A stretch of DNA of 64,000 bases from Anaerorhabdus sp036637135 (GCF_036637135.1 NZ_JAVWNC010000004.1:4040-68039); one strand, 5' to 3'; shown: positions 52,621 to 61,738, counted from the first letter of the stretch. Notes: generated by a model from the letters alone, not told the origin. Translations and numbers: made by a program.

Positions 52621-53040
52621 ATGTCTAAAAGTATATTTGATGATAAATCATCGAAACCAACAGAATTAGAGTTACAACAAGTGTTAGGGAAACAAAATAA
52701 GGAATGGCAGGGGTTTATAAATTACATTCAAGAGAATTATGGTAATATAATAAAGGAATGGAAATTCTACAGTAAAAGTGCAGGCTGGTGTTTAAGGGTA
52801 TCTGAGAATAAAGGAAGAAACATTGTATTCTTATTGCCAAACAAAGACTACTTTATTGTGACAATTAATTTTGGAACAAAAATAGTAAATGATATTTTAA
52901 AAAGCAGGGTAGCAGATATAAATAAACAAAAGGTGATGGATGCAAAAGTCTATATGGAAGGCATTTCAATATTGATTGAGGTTAGAAATAATAAAGATTT
53001 AGATGATATAAAAATGATTTTGTCTATTCGCGATAAATAA
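52621..53040 (+). CDS. DUF3788 family protein
   Basis: 139 residues from ATG 52621 after AAAGGAGAAATAGG. The DUF3788 pattern is complete: N-terminal acidic helix, EWQGFINYIQENYGNIIKEWKFYSKSAGWCLRV, NIVFLLPNKDYFIVTINFG and the C-terminal GISILIEVRNNKDLDDIKMIL. It is the single-domain relative of the N-terminal half of the protein at 50382-51317, from which it is well diverged. No enzymatic motif is evident. Probably the last gene of the accessory block. Confidence 0.82.
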   Translation: MSKSIFDDKSSKPTELELQQVLGKQNKEWQGFINYIQENYGNIIKEWKFYSKSAGWCLRVSENKGRNIVFLLPNKDYFIVTINFGTKIVNDILKSRVADINKQKVMDAKVYMEGISILIEVRNNKDLDDIKMILSIRDK

Positions 53041-53121
53041 ATACAAGGAATTAAAAATTTATTTGATTCCATCGGTATTCAGTTTAAGTTGAATGTTTAA
53101 TGTTGACGGGGGTAAATAATA

Positions 53122-53544
53122 GTGAATCATGAATATGCAGCAGGGGCGATTCTATATACAATGATAGAACATCATCCTTATTTTATTTTGGTACAAGAAA
53201 CAGATGGACATATTGGGTTTCCAAAAGGACATATTGAATTAAATGAAACCGAAGAAGAAACAGCATTAAGAGAAGTATTAGAAGAAACTTCTATTAATGC
53301 GAAAATTATTCCAGGATTCTATCAAAAAGTTCAATATGAGAAAGAATATAATGTGATGAAACATGTCACGTACTTTCTTGCATATTATGAGCATCAACAA
53401 GAAGCGAAGCAACAAAATGAGATTGATCAACTATACTTATTATCGTATGAAGAATCAATCCAAAAATTAACATATGAAAATTCAAAGGAATTATTAAAAT
53501 TAGCAATACATGAAATAAAAGAAGAGAATTCATCAAATAAATGA
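53122..53544 (+). CDS. NUDIX hydrolase
   Basis: 140 residues from GTG 53122 with a GGGGG ribosome site. The Nudix box GHIELNETEEETALREVLEETSI fits GX5EX7REUXEEXGU apart from the final Gly (T). Preceding FPKG is typical of the diadenosine-tetraphosphate (Ap4A) hydrolase group. It hydrolyses a nucleoside diphosphate linked to another moiety. First gene with the chromosomal look after the accessory block; in an ancestor without the insert it was probably next to rlmD (inference). Confidence 0.92.
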   Translation: MNHEYAAGAILYTMIEHHPYFILVQETDGHIGFPKGHIELNETEEETALREVLEETSINAKIIPGFYQKVQYEKEYNVMKHVTYFLAYYEHQQEAKQQNEIDQLYLLSYEESIQKLTYENSKELLKLAIHEIKEENSSNK

Positions 53545-53562
53545 TAGATTCTCTTCTTTTTA
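53520..53562 (+). terminator. Terminator after NUDIX gene
   Basis: AAGAGAAT pairs with ATTCTCTT, followed by CTTTTT. The stem starts inside the last codons of the gene. Confidence 0.8.
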
Positions 53563-53601
53563 CATGTTTATATTACCATAAAATAAGCTTTTTTTCAAGA
53601 G

Positions 53602-53630
53602 TTGTAACGGGTTGTTAGTGGTGGTATAAC
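53602..53630 (+). promoter_or_regulatory. Promoter of DUF6323-DUF6179 operon
   Basis: TTGTAA (53602-53607), 17 bases, TATAAC (53625-53630), 25 bases before the start codon. Confidence 0.6.
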
Positions 53631-53655
53631 TAGTGGACATAGTCGGAGGAGATAT

Positions 53656-54084
53656 ATGGAACTTCAAAAAAACGAAGAAGTAAGTTTCTCAATTTCAACA
53701 ATCAATGAGTATTTATTGACCAAGGGATTCGAATTAACAGAAGAAGAGATAGATGATTTACAACGTTATCAAAAAGAAGTATTGAATCATTTAGAATGTC
53801 TAGAATTTGATGACAATAAGCTATTTTCAATCATTATGCCTTATACGTTATCTCCTTATTTAAGTTATGCAAATAAACTAGAAGTGCTTAAAGCATCAAT
53901 TTTAATCTATTATAAAATCCGGATGGAATTTGATTGGCATTTAGATGATGAGGATTTGGTGAAGATTTGTTATAAGGAATATATAGAACATTTTGGTGTC
54001 TTGGAAAAAGACTTAATCCAATCTATTATTCAAAATTTGAAGAAAGAAGGGTATTCTAATCGTGACAATATTAACGGCGAATAA
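53656..54084 (+). CDS. DUF6323-like protein
   Basis: 142 residues, start ATG 53656 after CGGAGGAGATAT. All-helical and acidic, with LTEEEIDDLQRYQKEVLNHL and DDEDLVKICYKEYIEHFG, the pattern I associate with DUF6323. No signal peptide or catalytic residues are apparent. It overlaps the DUF6179-like gene by 23 bases, so the two are made together. Such pairs recur in Clostridia and relatives, and their function is not known to me. Confidence 0.6.
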   Translation: MELQKNEEVSFSISTINEYLLTKGFELTEEEIDDLQRYQKEVLNHLECLEFDDNKLFSIIMPYTLSPYLSYANKLEVLKASILIYYKIRMEFDWHLDDEDLVKICYKEYIEHFGVLEKDLIQSIIQNLKKEGYSNRDNINGE

Positions 54085-55408
54085 TGCGAGTCAACTAAAT
54101 ATCTTACAAACTATTGAATTATGTAGAACAAATCAATCCATATCAACAAATCGTTACAAAGAATTATTATTGGAACTCAAGTACTTATCAAAAAATTTAG
54201 TATTAAAGTTTAATCATAAAAAGAGTAGTTCTATTTCTAAAGAGAATTATACAAAAGTCATCGATACAATTAGTTACTATGTGAACCATAGTTTGTTTAA
54301 TGCAGATGATCTAGGCATTGAAAACATCGAGTTTTACTATACAAAAGGACAACTAGAAATAAATCATGATATTAATGAAATCAAAAACATACATGAACAA
54401 TTATTGAAACATCGACTTAGAATCAATAATGAGCGTTATAATAGCATTTTGGATGAACAAGTTCCACGATTCCTAAAAACACTAGATACGTATCGTGGTG
54501 AATTTTGTGTTTGTCACACCAATGAGGATCTTGACTACCCACTTATTGATGGTCTACCCCTTGATCATGATATGTATGGGAGTGATGGTACGGATTTAGT
54601 TCGTTATTATTTAACACGATTCAAAATTGAAAATGATTTTTGTTTTCTATTTGGTAAACAAGTTAACGAATTAATTAAGATGTATGAGGTGTGTAAAGAT
54701 ATTGAAATTGAATTATTAAATATTAATATATGTGAGTTATGTCTTATTCAATACGTTGCGAATCGCATGATGATGAAAGATGATTTACTTTTAAGTCAAA
54801 GCGAAAATAACATGATAAAAATGTATGCAACTCGATATCATTTAAAGATAGAAGAAATTTTTAAAGAAATGTTTCAAATGTTTTCTAAAGAAATCGGTCT
54901 GTATCTAAATTTATTTAAGAAAACAATTGAGTCTCAGTTCGAAATGTTTTACCAAGAAGATACTGAACTACTCGTTTATGAAAAAATCGTTGATGAGAAG
55001 TTCAATGTGATTTTGACAGAAACTGATGATTCGACAAATTTTACAAAATTATTAGATAATTTGCGAGTCATGAATGAAATAAAGGATAGAATTCGTTATT
55101 TAACTGAATATCAAGTGGGATTATTGGATCTTTTGGATTTATTTGAAAATGATATATTCTATAATGATGAGTATTTACTATACTATCAATCCTGTACAAG
55201 TGATCAACTTGCACTATTTGTGAAAGTAGCAATTCCAGATATAGGTAAGTTTAATATGAAGATTAAATTGGATGAAAGATGTTTTAGCGAACTTGATAAA
55301 TCAATTCCTTGGCAAAATTATTTGATTCAACATCTTAAAACACTAGACAATTCTAGACTACAAGAAATAGAAACCATTTTATCGAAGATAAAATTAACAA
55401 TACTCTAA
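54062..55408 (+). CDS. DUF6179-like protein
   Basis: 448 residues from GTG 54062, inside the end of the preceding gene; ribosome site GAAGGG is modest. Mostly helical, no membrane segment. A conserved-looking centre reads YPLIDGLPLDHDMYGSDGTDLVRYYL, compatible with the DUF6179 family, and several Asp/His residues there could bind a metal. The partner DUF6323-like gene precedes it. Family call is from memory of the pattern; function unknown. Confidence 0.6.
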   Translation: MTILTANNASQLNILQTIELCRTNQSISTNRYKELLLELKYLSKNLVLKFNHKKSSSISKENYTKVIDTISYYVNHSLFNADDLGIENIEFYYTKGQLEINHDINEIKNIHEQLLKHRLRINNERYNSILDEQVPRFLKTLDTYRGEFCVCHTNEDLDYPLIDGLPLDHDMYGSDGTDLVRYYLTRFKIENDFCFLFGKQVNELIKMYEVCKDIEIELLNINICELCLIQYVANRMMMKDDLLLSQSENNMIKMYATRYHLKIEEIFKEMFQMFSKEIGLYLNLFKKTIESQFEMFYQEDTELLVYEKIVDEKFNVILTETDDSTNFTKLLDNLRVMNEIKDRIRYLTEYQVGLLDLLDLFENDIFYNDEYLLYYQSCTSDQLALFVKVAIPDIGKFNMKIKLDERCFSELDKSIPWQNYLIQHLKTLDNSRLQEIETILSKIKLTIL

Positions 55409-55475
55409 TAAAAGCATCCTACTTATCAAAACAAAATAGTATGATAGAATAAAGTTAATATTAGAGGAAAAGAAG

Positions 55476-56018
55476 ATGAAAAAAATAAGATTATATGGAT
55501 GTCCGAAAGAAATGGTGGAATCATACAAAAATCTTTCGTCATTAACAAAAGTGAATGTATCAACAATCCGTGATGAAGACTTAAATAAAACACTTGAAGA
55601 AGTATTCATTGAAGAATCTGTTTTTGAAGAAAATAGTATTTATGAAGAAATGTTTATGATCATGCAAGGATTTACAACAGAAACAATGATGGATTTTTTA
55701 AATAAACTAAAAGAAATGGATGTTCCTTTTGGTGGTATAAAAATTATGCAAACAGAACACAATAAAACGTGGAAACTATTGGATTTGTTGAATGAAGTAA
55801 AAAAAGAACATGAGTTATTTCAAAAAAGTGAAGTTTTGAAACAAGTTATCATGTCTACGAGTAAAGTGAGTTTGCATTCCTTAAGTGAAAAGAAACAAAT
55901 AGAATTTAAAGAACAATTAATGAAATCTTACATGATTCTACAGTCACCAGAAAGAACATTAGATCAAGTAGAATCTTGTATACGTGATTGTCTAAGCTTA
56001 TTGAAGGAAATTCAATAA
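55476..56018 (+). CDS. DUF3783 family protein
   Basis: 180 residues, start ATG 55476 after AGAGGAAAAGAAG. The middle part (about 60-115) is the DUF3783 signature: MFMIMQGFTTETMMDFLNKL, then GGIKIMQTEHNKTWKLLDLL and NEVKKEHELF. The C-terminal 65 residues are helical. Soluble, no known activity. It lies 67 bases after the DUF6179-like gene and may belong to the same transcription unit. Confidence 0.78.
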   Translation: MKKIRLYGCPKEMVESYKNLSSLTKVNVSTIRDEDLNKTLEEVFIEESVFEENSIYEEMFMIMQGFTTETMMDFLNKLKEMDVPFGGIKIMQTEHNKTWKLLDLLNEVKKEHELFQKSEVLKQVIMSTSKVSLHSLSEKKQIEFKEQLMKSYMILQSPERTLDQVESCIRDCLSLLKEIQ

Positions 56019-56093
56019 GTTTTTTTCTTTGCAAGGGTAGTACGTGGTTGTGAAATAGTATATAATTACTAACAAGTAACGGAGGGGAAATTA

Positions 56094-57044
56094 ATGAACG
56101 AAAAAAGAAAAGTAGTACTTGTAGGAACAGGTTCTGTTGGAATGAGTATGGCATATAGTTTTTTAACTACGGGTGGTCTTGATGAATTAGTATTAATTGA
56201 TGTTAATAAGGAAAAAGCAATTGGTGAAGCGATGGATTTACAACATGGGCTTCCTTATGCACGTCATAATATTACAGTAAAAGCAGGTGAATACGCAGAT
56301 TGTAAAGGTGCACAAATTGTTGTGATTACGGCTGGTGTTACACAAAGACCAGATGAAACAAGAATTGATTTAACTGCACGCGATACTGTTATTTTAAAAG
56401 ATGTAACTGAAAATGTGATGAAGAATGGATTTGATGGCATTCTTGTTGTCGCAAGTAATCCGGTTGATGGTATGGCATATGTTGCTCAAAAGGTTAGTGG
56501 ATTACCAAGTCATCGTGTAATTGGTACGGGTACTTTATTAGATACTGCGCGTTTGAGATTTATGATGAGTGAATACTTAACAATTTCAACGAGTAATATT
56601 CATGCCTATATTATGGGAGAACATGGAGATACAAGTTTTGTACCTTGGAACAATGCTTATGTTGGATGTAAACCGTTGTTAGAATTATTAGATGAGAAGA
56701 AAAGCGACTTAAGTGATCTTCATGATATCTATACACAAGTTCAACAAGCAGGTTATGAAATTGTTAAGCGCAAGCATTCAACACATTATGGTATTGGTTT
56801 ATCGCTAAATCGTTTAGTTCAAGCAATCTTAAATGATGAAAATGTAATTCTTACAGTATCGGCATATCAAAATGGTGAGTATGGACATAAGGGATTGTAT
56901 ATTGGTGTCCCTGCGGTAGTTAATAGAGAAGGTATACGTGAAATTGTGAAACTTGGTTTAAATGAAGTTGACCAAGCTAAATTTGATAAGAGTTGCGAAA
57001 CTTTGAAACAAATTAATCATGAAACAATAGACCCACTACTATAA
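56094..57044 (+). CDS. ldh: L-lactate dehydrogenase
   Basis: 316 residues, start ATG 56094 after CGGAGGGGAAATTA. NAD motif VGTGSVGMSMA, ID at the end of the second strand for NADH, substrate loop GVTQRPDETRIDL with Gln at the position that distinguishes lactate (Gln) from malate (Arg) dehydrogenases, and catalytic His in GEHGDTSFVPW. It regenerates NAD+ from pyruvate in fermentation. The loop sequence QRPDETR differs from the usual QKPGETR. Monocistronic with a strong terminator. Confidence 0.94.
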   Translation: MNEKRKVVLVGTGSVGMSMAYSFLTTGGLDELVLIDVNKEKAIGEAMDLQHGLPYARHNITVKAGEYADCKGAQIVVITAGVTQRPDETRIDLTARDTVILKDVTENVMKNGFDGILVVASNPVDGMAYVAQKVSGLPSHRVIGTGTLLDTARLRFMMSEYLTISTSNIHAYIMGEHGDTSFVPWNNAYVGCKPLLELLDEKKSDLSDLHDIYTQVQQAGYEIVKRKHSTHYGIGLSLNRLVQAILNDENVILTVSAYQNGEYGHKGLYIGVPAVVNREGIREIVKLGLNEVDQAKFDKSCETLKQINHETIDPLL

Positions 57045-57048
57045 AAAT

Positions 57049-57080
57049 AAAAAAATAAGGAGATTTCCTTATTTTTCTTT
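57049..57080. terminator. Convergent terminator ldh / PfkB kinase
   Basis: AAAAATAAGGA, loop GATT, TCCTTATTTTT. It overlaps the end of the minus-strand gene and serves both. Confidence 0.85.
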
Positions 57081-57959
57081 TAGTTTAAGACGACCACCTG
57101 GATGTGTTGTTGCGAGTGCACCAAAACGTGATGCGATTTCTAAACTTTCCTTGGTGGATAAGTTATCCATAATACTTGATATAAATGCTCCTACAAAACT
57201 ATCGCCTGATCCGGTAGTGTCGATTGGCTCAACATCAATACTAGGTATTGATAGTATGTTTTTATCAAGATAGGTAATAGATCCTTGTGCGCCACATGTC
57301 TTAATTATAATTCTTAATTCGGGACTGAGTAAATCGGTGATATGAGATAACTTTAGTCGTTCTATAAGAATTTCAATTTCATGTTCATTTCCTTTTATAA
57401 TAGAAGAGCATTCAACACATTCACGTAATAAGTTGATTTCAATTTGATCAACAAGAGAACCTAAATCAAATAACACATGTTTCCCTTGGTGAATCATTCT
57501 CATTAAATAAGGAACAATTTTTTGTGATTCATCTTTGTAAGTAAGGAAAATACCAGATAAGTAAATCCAATCGGTTTCTTCGATTACCTCTAAAGGAATA
57601 TTATCTTCGTTAAAATGTCCTTCAATTCCGTTGTATGTTAAAAATGTTCTCTCCTTTGTAGAATCAATAAGAATTGTACAAGTTCCTGTTTGTCCTTGGA
57701 GCTCATAAATACAGCGGCAATCAAACCCTTCAGTTTGCAATTCGTTTTTATATTGTGAATATACAGAATTACCAAGTGCGGAATAAATTACAGGTTCTTT
57801 ACCACAACGTTTTAATACAGTTGCAACATTGAGACAAGATCCTCCAAGTTGAACTTGTTTCGATTTAATAAGTATATCTTCTCCTGATTGAGGGAGATGG
57901 TCGCATTCTAGTATTTCATCGATACAACAACCACCCAATAAGAGTACATGACGTTTCAT
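57069..57959 (-). CDS. PfkB family carbohydrate kinase
   Basis: 296 residues, start ATG 57959. Ribokinase fold with LLGGCCIDEI, the GGSCLNVA motif and the catalytic DTTGSGDSFVGAFI (anion hole and base Asp). KTCGAQGSI precedes it as in adenosine/sugar kinases. Phosphorylates a sugar or nucleoside with ATP. The divergent operon contains another PfkB member, the pseudouridine kinase, but the two are not close copies. Substrate not assignable. Confidence 0.9.
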   Translation of the reverse strand: MKRHVLLLGGCCIDEILECDHLPQSGEDILIKSKQVQLGGSCLNVATVLKRCGKEPVIYSALGNSVYSQYKNELQTEGFDCRCIYELQGQTGTCTILIDSTKERTFLTYNGIEGHFNEDNIPLEVIEETDWIYLSGIFLTYKDESQKIVPYLMRMIHQGKHVLFDLGSLVDQIEINLLRECVECSSIIKGNEHEIEILIERLKLSHITDLLSPELRIIIKTCGAQGSITYLDKNILSIPSIDVEPIDTTGSGDSFVGAFISSIMDNLSTKESLEIASRFGALATTHPGGRLKLKEK

Positions 57960-58052
57960 CTTAGTTCCTACTTTCTTCCAATATTATAGCGAAAAATAGC
58001 GAAATTTGTTAGAGAAGTATGATAAAATATAAGAAATTAGCGAGGGATTATA

Positions 58053-58595
58053 ATGAATAAAGAGTTGGAATTGTGGAGTGAACAAATTAATGCTGTACAT
58101 TTACCACGATGGGAAGAACTTCCTGATATGGATTTATATAAAGATCAAGTTATTACTTTGATTGAAAAATATGTGGGTAATTTGATTGAAGAAGATAAAA
58201 TCTTAACTCCATCGATGATTAATAATTATGTAAAATGGAAGATGATACCAGCACCGAATAGAAAGAAACAGTATAATCGTGTTCATTTCGGATACTTAAT
58301 TGCAATAACTATTTTAAAACAAGTAATGACAATTCAAGAAGTTAAGGATGGTATTCTTTTTCAAGCGAATTTAACAGGGACGCATCGGGCTTATAATTTC
58401 TTTTGTGAGGAACAAGAACATGCACTTAAACAAGCGATGGCAATGATTAATCCAAGTTTAAAGGATGATACGCGTATTACAGTAATTCAAGAAGATGAAA
58501 TAGCGTTGAAAATGGCTGCATTAGCTTTTGCGAATAAAACAGTTGCTTCTAAGAAAGTAAAACTTCAACAAGAAAGTTTGAAAGGTGAAGTATGA
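58053..58595 (+). CDS. DUF1836 family protein
   Basis: 180 residues, ATG 58053 preceded by GCGAGGGATTATA. The DUF1836 core is clear: ILTPSMINNYVKWKMIPAPNRKKQYNRVHFGYLIAIT (read in helices), a winged-helix or MerR-like DNA-binding layout in which MINNYVKWKMIP resembles a recognition helix. It could be a regulator of the operon that follows. It overlaps the psuK gene by four bases. Confidence 0.82.
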   Translation: MNKELELWSEQINAVHLPRWEELPDMDLYKDQVITLIEKYVGNLIEEDKILTPSMINNYVKWKMIPAPNRKKQYNRVHFGYLIAITILKQVMTIQEVKDGILFQANLTGTHRAYNFFCEEQEHALKQAMAMINPSLKDDTRITVIQEDEIALKMAALAFANKTVASKKVKLQQESLKGEV

Positions 58596-59527
58596 ATAGA
58601 GTATTTGTAATTGGGGGAGCCAATGTAGATATTTGTGGAGCTAGCTTTAAACCTTTACAAATGTATGATTCAAATCCTGGAGTTATTACAACATCGTTTG
58701 GTGGTGTTGGGCGCAATATAGCAGAGAATTTGACGCGGTTAGGTAAAGAGGTTTACTTCATATCTATATTTGCGGATGATTTATATGGGATACAGTTAAA
58801 AAAGCATTGCGAAGATGTCGGGATGAATTGTTCATTATCAAAGGTTGTACACGATGCTAGGTCTTCGATCTATTTAGCAATATTGGATGAAAAACATGAT
58901 ATGCATTTAGCGATGAGTGATATGGACATTCTAAATCATATGGACAATGTGATGTTGGCATCAATCTTACCTCAAATAGAAGAAGATGACTTACTCGTGA
59001 TTGATACCAATTTGAGAAAAGATTTAATTGATTATATTACGACAAACACACGTGCTAAAATTGCGATTGATCCAATTTCTACTGCAAAAGCGGATAAAGT
59101 GAAAGGGATTCTCAATCGATTTTCAATCTTTAAGCCGAATAAATATGAATCGACAATTTTTACGAATATCAAAATTACTGACGAAGCATCAGCTATTGCG
59201 ACGCTGGATAACTATTTAAATCAAGGTGTAGATGAACCAATCATAAGTCTTGGAGAAGATGGTGTTCTTGCAGCGGATAAAAACCATAAAATATGGGTAA
59301 GACATAAAATGGTAGATGTAGCAAATGCAACGGGTGGAGGAGATGCGTTCTTAGCCGCCTATATCTATGCAAGAATGGATGGTAAAATGATTGATAATGC
59401 AGTAGAATTTGCGATAGCAGCAGCGGTGAATACAATTACATGCATTCATACTGTGAATCCTGAATTATGTGTTAAACTAATAGAAGAAACAATTAAAACA
59501 TTAGAAATCGAGAGGAAAATATTATGA
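58592..59527 (+). CDS. psuK: Pseudouridine kinase (PfkB family)
   Basis: 311 residues, overlapping the DUF1836 gene as ATGA. N-terminal VIGGANVDICG, GGVGRNIAENL and the catalytic NATGGGDAFLAAYI fit the PfkB family, and the direct neighbour psuG identifies the substrate as pseudouridine. It phosphorylates pseudouridine at the 5' position so that PsuG can split it. The anion-hole sequence is ATGGGD, not the commoner TGAGD, as in other PsuK proteins. The gene overlaps psuG by four bases. Confidence 0.9.
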   Translation: MNRVFVIGGANVDICGASFKPLQMYDSNPGVITTSFGGVGRNIAENLTRLGKEVYFISIFADDLYGIQLKKHCEDVGMNCSLSKVVHDARSSIYLAILDEKHDMHLAMSDMDILNHMDNVMLASILPQIEEDDLLVIDTNLRKDLIDYITTNTRAKIAIDPISTAKADKVKGILNRFSIFKPNKYESTIFTNIKITDEASAIATLDNYLNQGVDEPIISLGEDGVLAADKNHKIWVRHKMVDVANATGGGDAFLAAYIYARMDGKMIDNAVEFAIAAAVNTITCIHTVNPELCVKLIEETIKTLEIERKIL

Positions 59528-60438
59528 TGATTAGAATAAATCCTGAAGTACAAAAAGCATTAGAAAATAACCAACCAGTTGTAGCGTTAGAATCAACTAT
59601 TATTTCTCATGGTATGCCATATCCCCAAAACGTGAAAACAGCATTGGAAGTTGAAGGGATACTTCGTGAAAAAGGTGTAGTACCAGCAACGATTGGAATT
59701 ATTGATGGAGTAGGTGTTGTTGGAATGACACCGGAAGAAATTGAAGAATTTGGTAAACGCCAAGGTATTATAAAAGTATCACGCCGTGATTTGCCTGTAA
59801 TTATGGCAAAAAAATTGTGGGGAGCAACAACTGTTGCGACAACCATGATTTTTGCAGCAAAAGCAGGTATTGAAGTATTTGTAACAGGTGGCGTTGGTGG
59901 AGTTCATAGAGGTGCTCAAGAAACATTTGATATTTCTGCAGATCTTCAAGAGCTTGCGCATACCAATGTAACTGTTATTTGTGCAGGAGCTAAAGCAATT
60001 TTAGACTTACCTTTAACACTTGAATACCTTGAAACATTCGGTGTTCCAGTATTAGGTTATAAAACAAAAGAACTTGCAGCATTTTACACAAGAACATCTG
60101 GACTTATGGTAGATTACCAAATGGACAGTGAAAAAGAGATTGCGGAAGCAATTTTAGCAAAACGTGAAATGGGACTTGATGGTGGAGTTCTTGTGACAAA
60201 TCCAATTCCCGAAGAATATGCAATGAATAAAGAAGAAATGGATATCGCGATTAATTCGGCGATTGAAGAAATGAATAAACAAGGAGTTCATGGAAAAGAT
60301 TCAACACCATTCTTGCTTGCGAAGATTAAAGAATTAACTGGTGGAAAGAGCTTAGATTCAAATATTCAACTTGTGTTTAATAACGCACGTGTTGGTGCTC
60401 AAGTTGCGATTGAACTATGCCAATTAAGAGGTAAATAA
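59524..60438 (+). CDS. psuG: Pseudouridine-5'-phosphate glycosidase
   Basis: 304 residues; ATG 59524 (or the adjacent ATG 59527) after GAGAGGAAAATATT. Family signature VVALESTIISHGMPYPQN at the start, then ATIGIIDG, KLWGATTVATTM with the catalytic Lys, and FVTGGVGGVHRGAQETFDIS. It splits the C-C glycosidic bond of pseudouridine 5'-phosphate to uracil and ribose 5-phosphate. With psuK it forms a two-step salvage path for pseudouridine from RNA turnover. Confidence 0.96.
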   Translation: MMIRINPEVQKALENNQPVVALESTIISHGMPYPQNVKTALEVEGILREKGVVPATIGIIDGVGVVGMTPEEIEEFGKRQGIIKVSRRDLPVIMAKKLWGATTVATTMIFAAKAGIEVFVTGGVGGVHRGAQETFDISADLQELAHTNVTVICAGAKAILDLPLTLEYLETFGVPVLGYKTKELAAFYTRTSGLMVDYQMDSEKEIAEAILAKREMGLDGGVLVTNPIPEEYAMNKEEMDIAINSAIEEMNKQGVHGKDSTPFLLAKIKELTGGKSLDSNIQLVFNNARVGAQVAIELCQLRGK

Positions 60439-60439
60439 A

Positions 60440-60928
60440 ATGTACGATGTTTGTGTTCAACTATTTCGCGATCGCGGAGTAGAGCTTGAAGACATTGCGG
60501 ACTGTGCGAAACTTTTGCAAAAAGATTATTACCCAGATTTAACGCTTGAAGAAGTTATGGATGCAGTGAAACAAGTCATATCGAAGCGTGAAGTTCAACA
60601 TGCAATAGTTACTGGTATTAATATGGATATAATGGCAGAACAAGGTAAACTTCAAACAAAAGAATTAGAATCAATTTTAATGCAAGACTATTCACTCTAT
60701 GGAGTAGATGAAGTTCTTGCGTATGGTATATGTAATATTTACGGTTCAATTGCATTAACAAATTATGGTTATATTGATCGTGTTAAGCCAGGGATTATTG
60801 CAAAGCTTAATAATCATATAGGCCCTCAATGCAATACATTTCTAGATGATATAGTAGGTGCAATTGCAGCAAGTGCTGCAAGTAGGATTGCACATGGTAA
60901 GGAAAAAGGGGATAGCGGTGAAAAGTAA
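60440..60928 (+). CDS. PgpA-like (YutG family) phosphatidylglycerophosphatase A
   Basis: 162 residues, starting one base after psuG. The YutG/PgpA core is intact: RGVELEDIADCAKLLQK, LTLEEVMDAVKQVISKREVQHA, YGVDEVLAYGICNIYGSIALTNYGYIDRVKPGI and CNTFLDDIVGAIAASAASRI (in blocks). No membrane helices, unlike proteobacterial PgpA. It is expected to dephosphorylate phosphatidylglycerol phosphate or a related lipid phosphate. Genetic evidence in this group is limited, so no symbol is given. Confidence 0.85.
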   Translation: MYDVCVQLFRDRGVELEDIADCAKLLQKDYYPDLTLEEVMDAVKQVISKREVQHAIVTGINMDIMAEQGKLQTKELESILMQDYSLYGVDEVLAYGICNIYGSIALTNYGYIDRVKPGIIAKLNNHIGPQCNTFLDDIVGAIAASAASRIAHGKEKGDSGEK

Positions 60929-61730
60929 GAAGATTGTGACAACAGTATTAACAAAGAAAGACTTGATGAAACATTTCATTGAACTTGGGATAAAACCCGG
61001 TATGATTTTAGAAGTTCATGGATCATTATCAAGTTTTGGTTATGTTGTTGGAGGAGCTCAAACGGTTGTGGATGCATTAATTGATGTTGTTGGTTATAGT
61101 GGGACTATCCTTATGCCGATGCATTGTGGTAATAACACAGAACCAACGTTTTGGGAAAATCCACCTGTTGAAATAGGTCTTGCTGATACAATACGTGAAA
61201 ATACACCAGCATTTCATAAAAAAGAATCTGAAGTTTTGATGATGGGTGTTATTGTCGAAAACTTAAGAAGAAGAGATGGTGCTGTTATTTCGAATCATCC
61301 AAACAGTGCTTATGTTGCTTGGGGTAAATATGCAAAATTATTATGTAATCGACATTCGCTACATTTTTCATTATCTGAAGAATCGCCAACGGCTAGATTA
61401 TATGAACTTAAGGGACATGTGCTATTGCTTGGTGTTGGCTTTAACAATTGTACAGCAATGCATTTAGCTGAATACCGTTCTGATTGTCGTCCTATCTTAC
61501 TTCAAGGTGCTTCAGTTGAAATAGAAGGCAGAAGAGTATGGAAAAAATACTTGGATATTGATGTAGATAGTGATGAATTTGTTTTAGTTGAATTAGAACT
61601 AAAAGAAAAAGGTGCATTACGAGAAATGCGCATCGGAAATTCGGATGTAAAATTATTTAGAGCCGATGTTGCAATTGATGAGATGGTAAGGTGCTTTGAA
61701 AATCGTAGTCGATATGAAATATATCGGTAA
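60918..61730 (+). CDS. AAC(3)-family (YokD-like) N-acetyltransferase
   Basis: 270 residues from GTG 60918, with AAAGGGGATAGC upstream; longer frames start inside pgpA and are rejected. Motifs of the AAC(3)/YokD family: LEVHGSLSSFGYVVGGAQTVVDAL, TILMPMHCGNN, WENPPVE, IRENTPAFHK and ISNHPNSAYVAWGKYA, read in blocks. Such enzymes acetylate the 3-amino group of aminoglycosides, but chromosomal housekeeping members often have other substrates. It is last in the DUF1836-psuK-psuG-pgpA operon. Resistance should not be assumed. Confidence 0.85.
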   Translation: MKSKKIVTTVLTKKDLMKHFIELGIKPGMILEVHGSLSSFGYVVGGAQTVVDALIDVVGYSGTILMPMHCGNNTEPTFWENPPVEIGLADTIRENTPAFHKKESEVLMMGVIVENLRRRDGAVISNHPNSAYVAWGKYAKLLCNRHSLHFSLSEESPTARLYELKGHVLLLGVGFNNCTAMHLAEYRSDCRPILLQGASVEIEGRRVWKKYLDIDVDSDEFVLVELELKEKGALREMRIGNSDVKLFRADVAIDEMVRCFENRSRYEIYR

Positions 61731-61738
61731 ATAAATCT

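Noticed and set aside
30819..53040. A complete, currently mobile ICE
   Set aside because: No relaxase, coupling protein or type IV secretion genes are present; only the integration module and cargo remain, with a truncated polymerase.
60858..60917. Upstream extension of the AAC(3)-like gene
   Set aside because: It runs inside pgpA in another frame and lacks a ribosome site; GTG 60918 gives the family's normal length.
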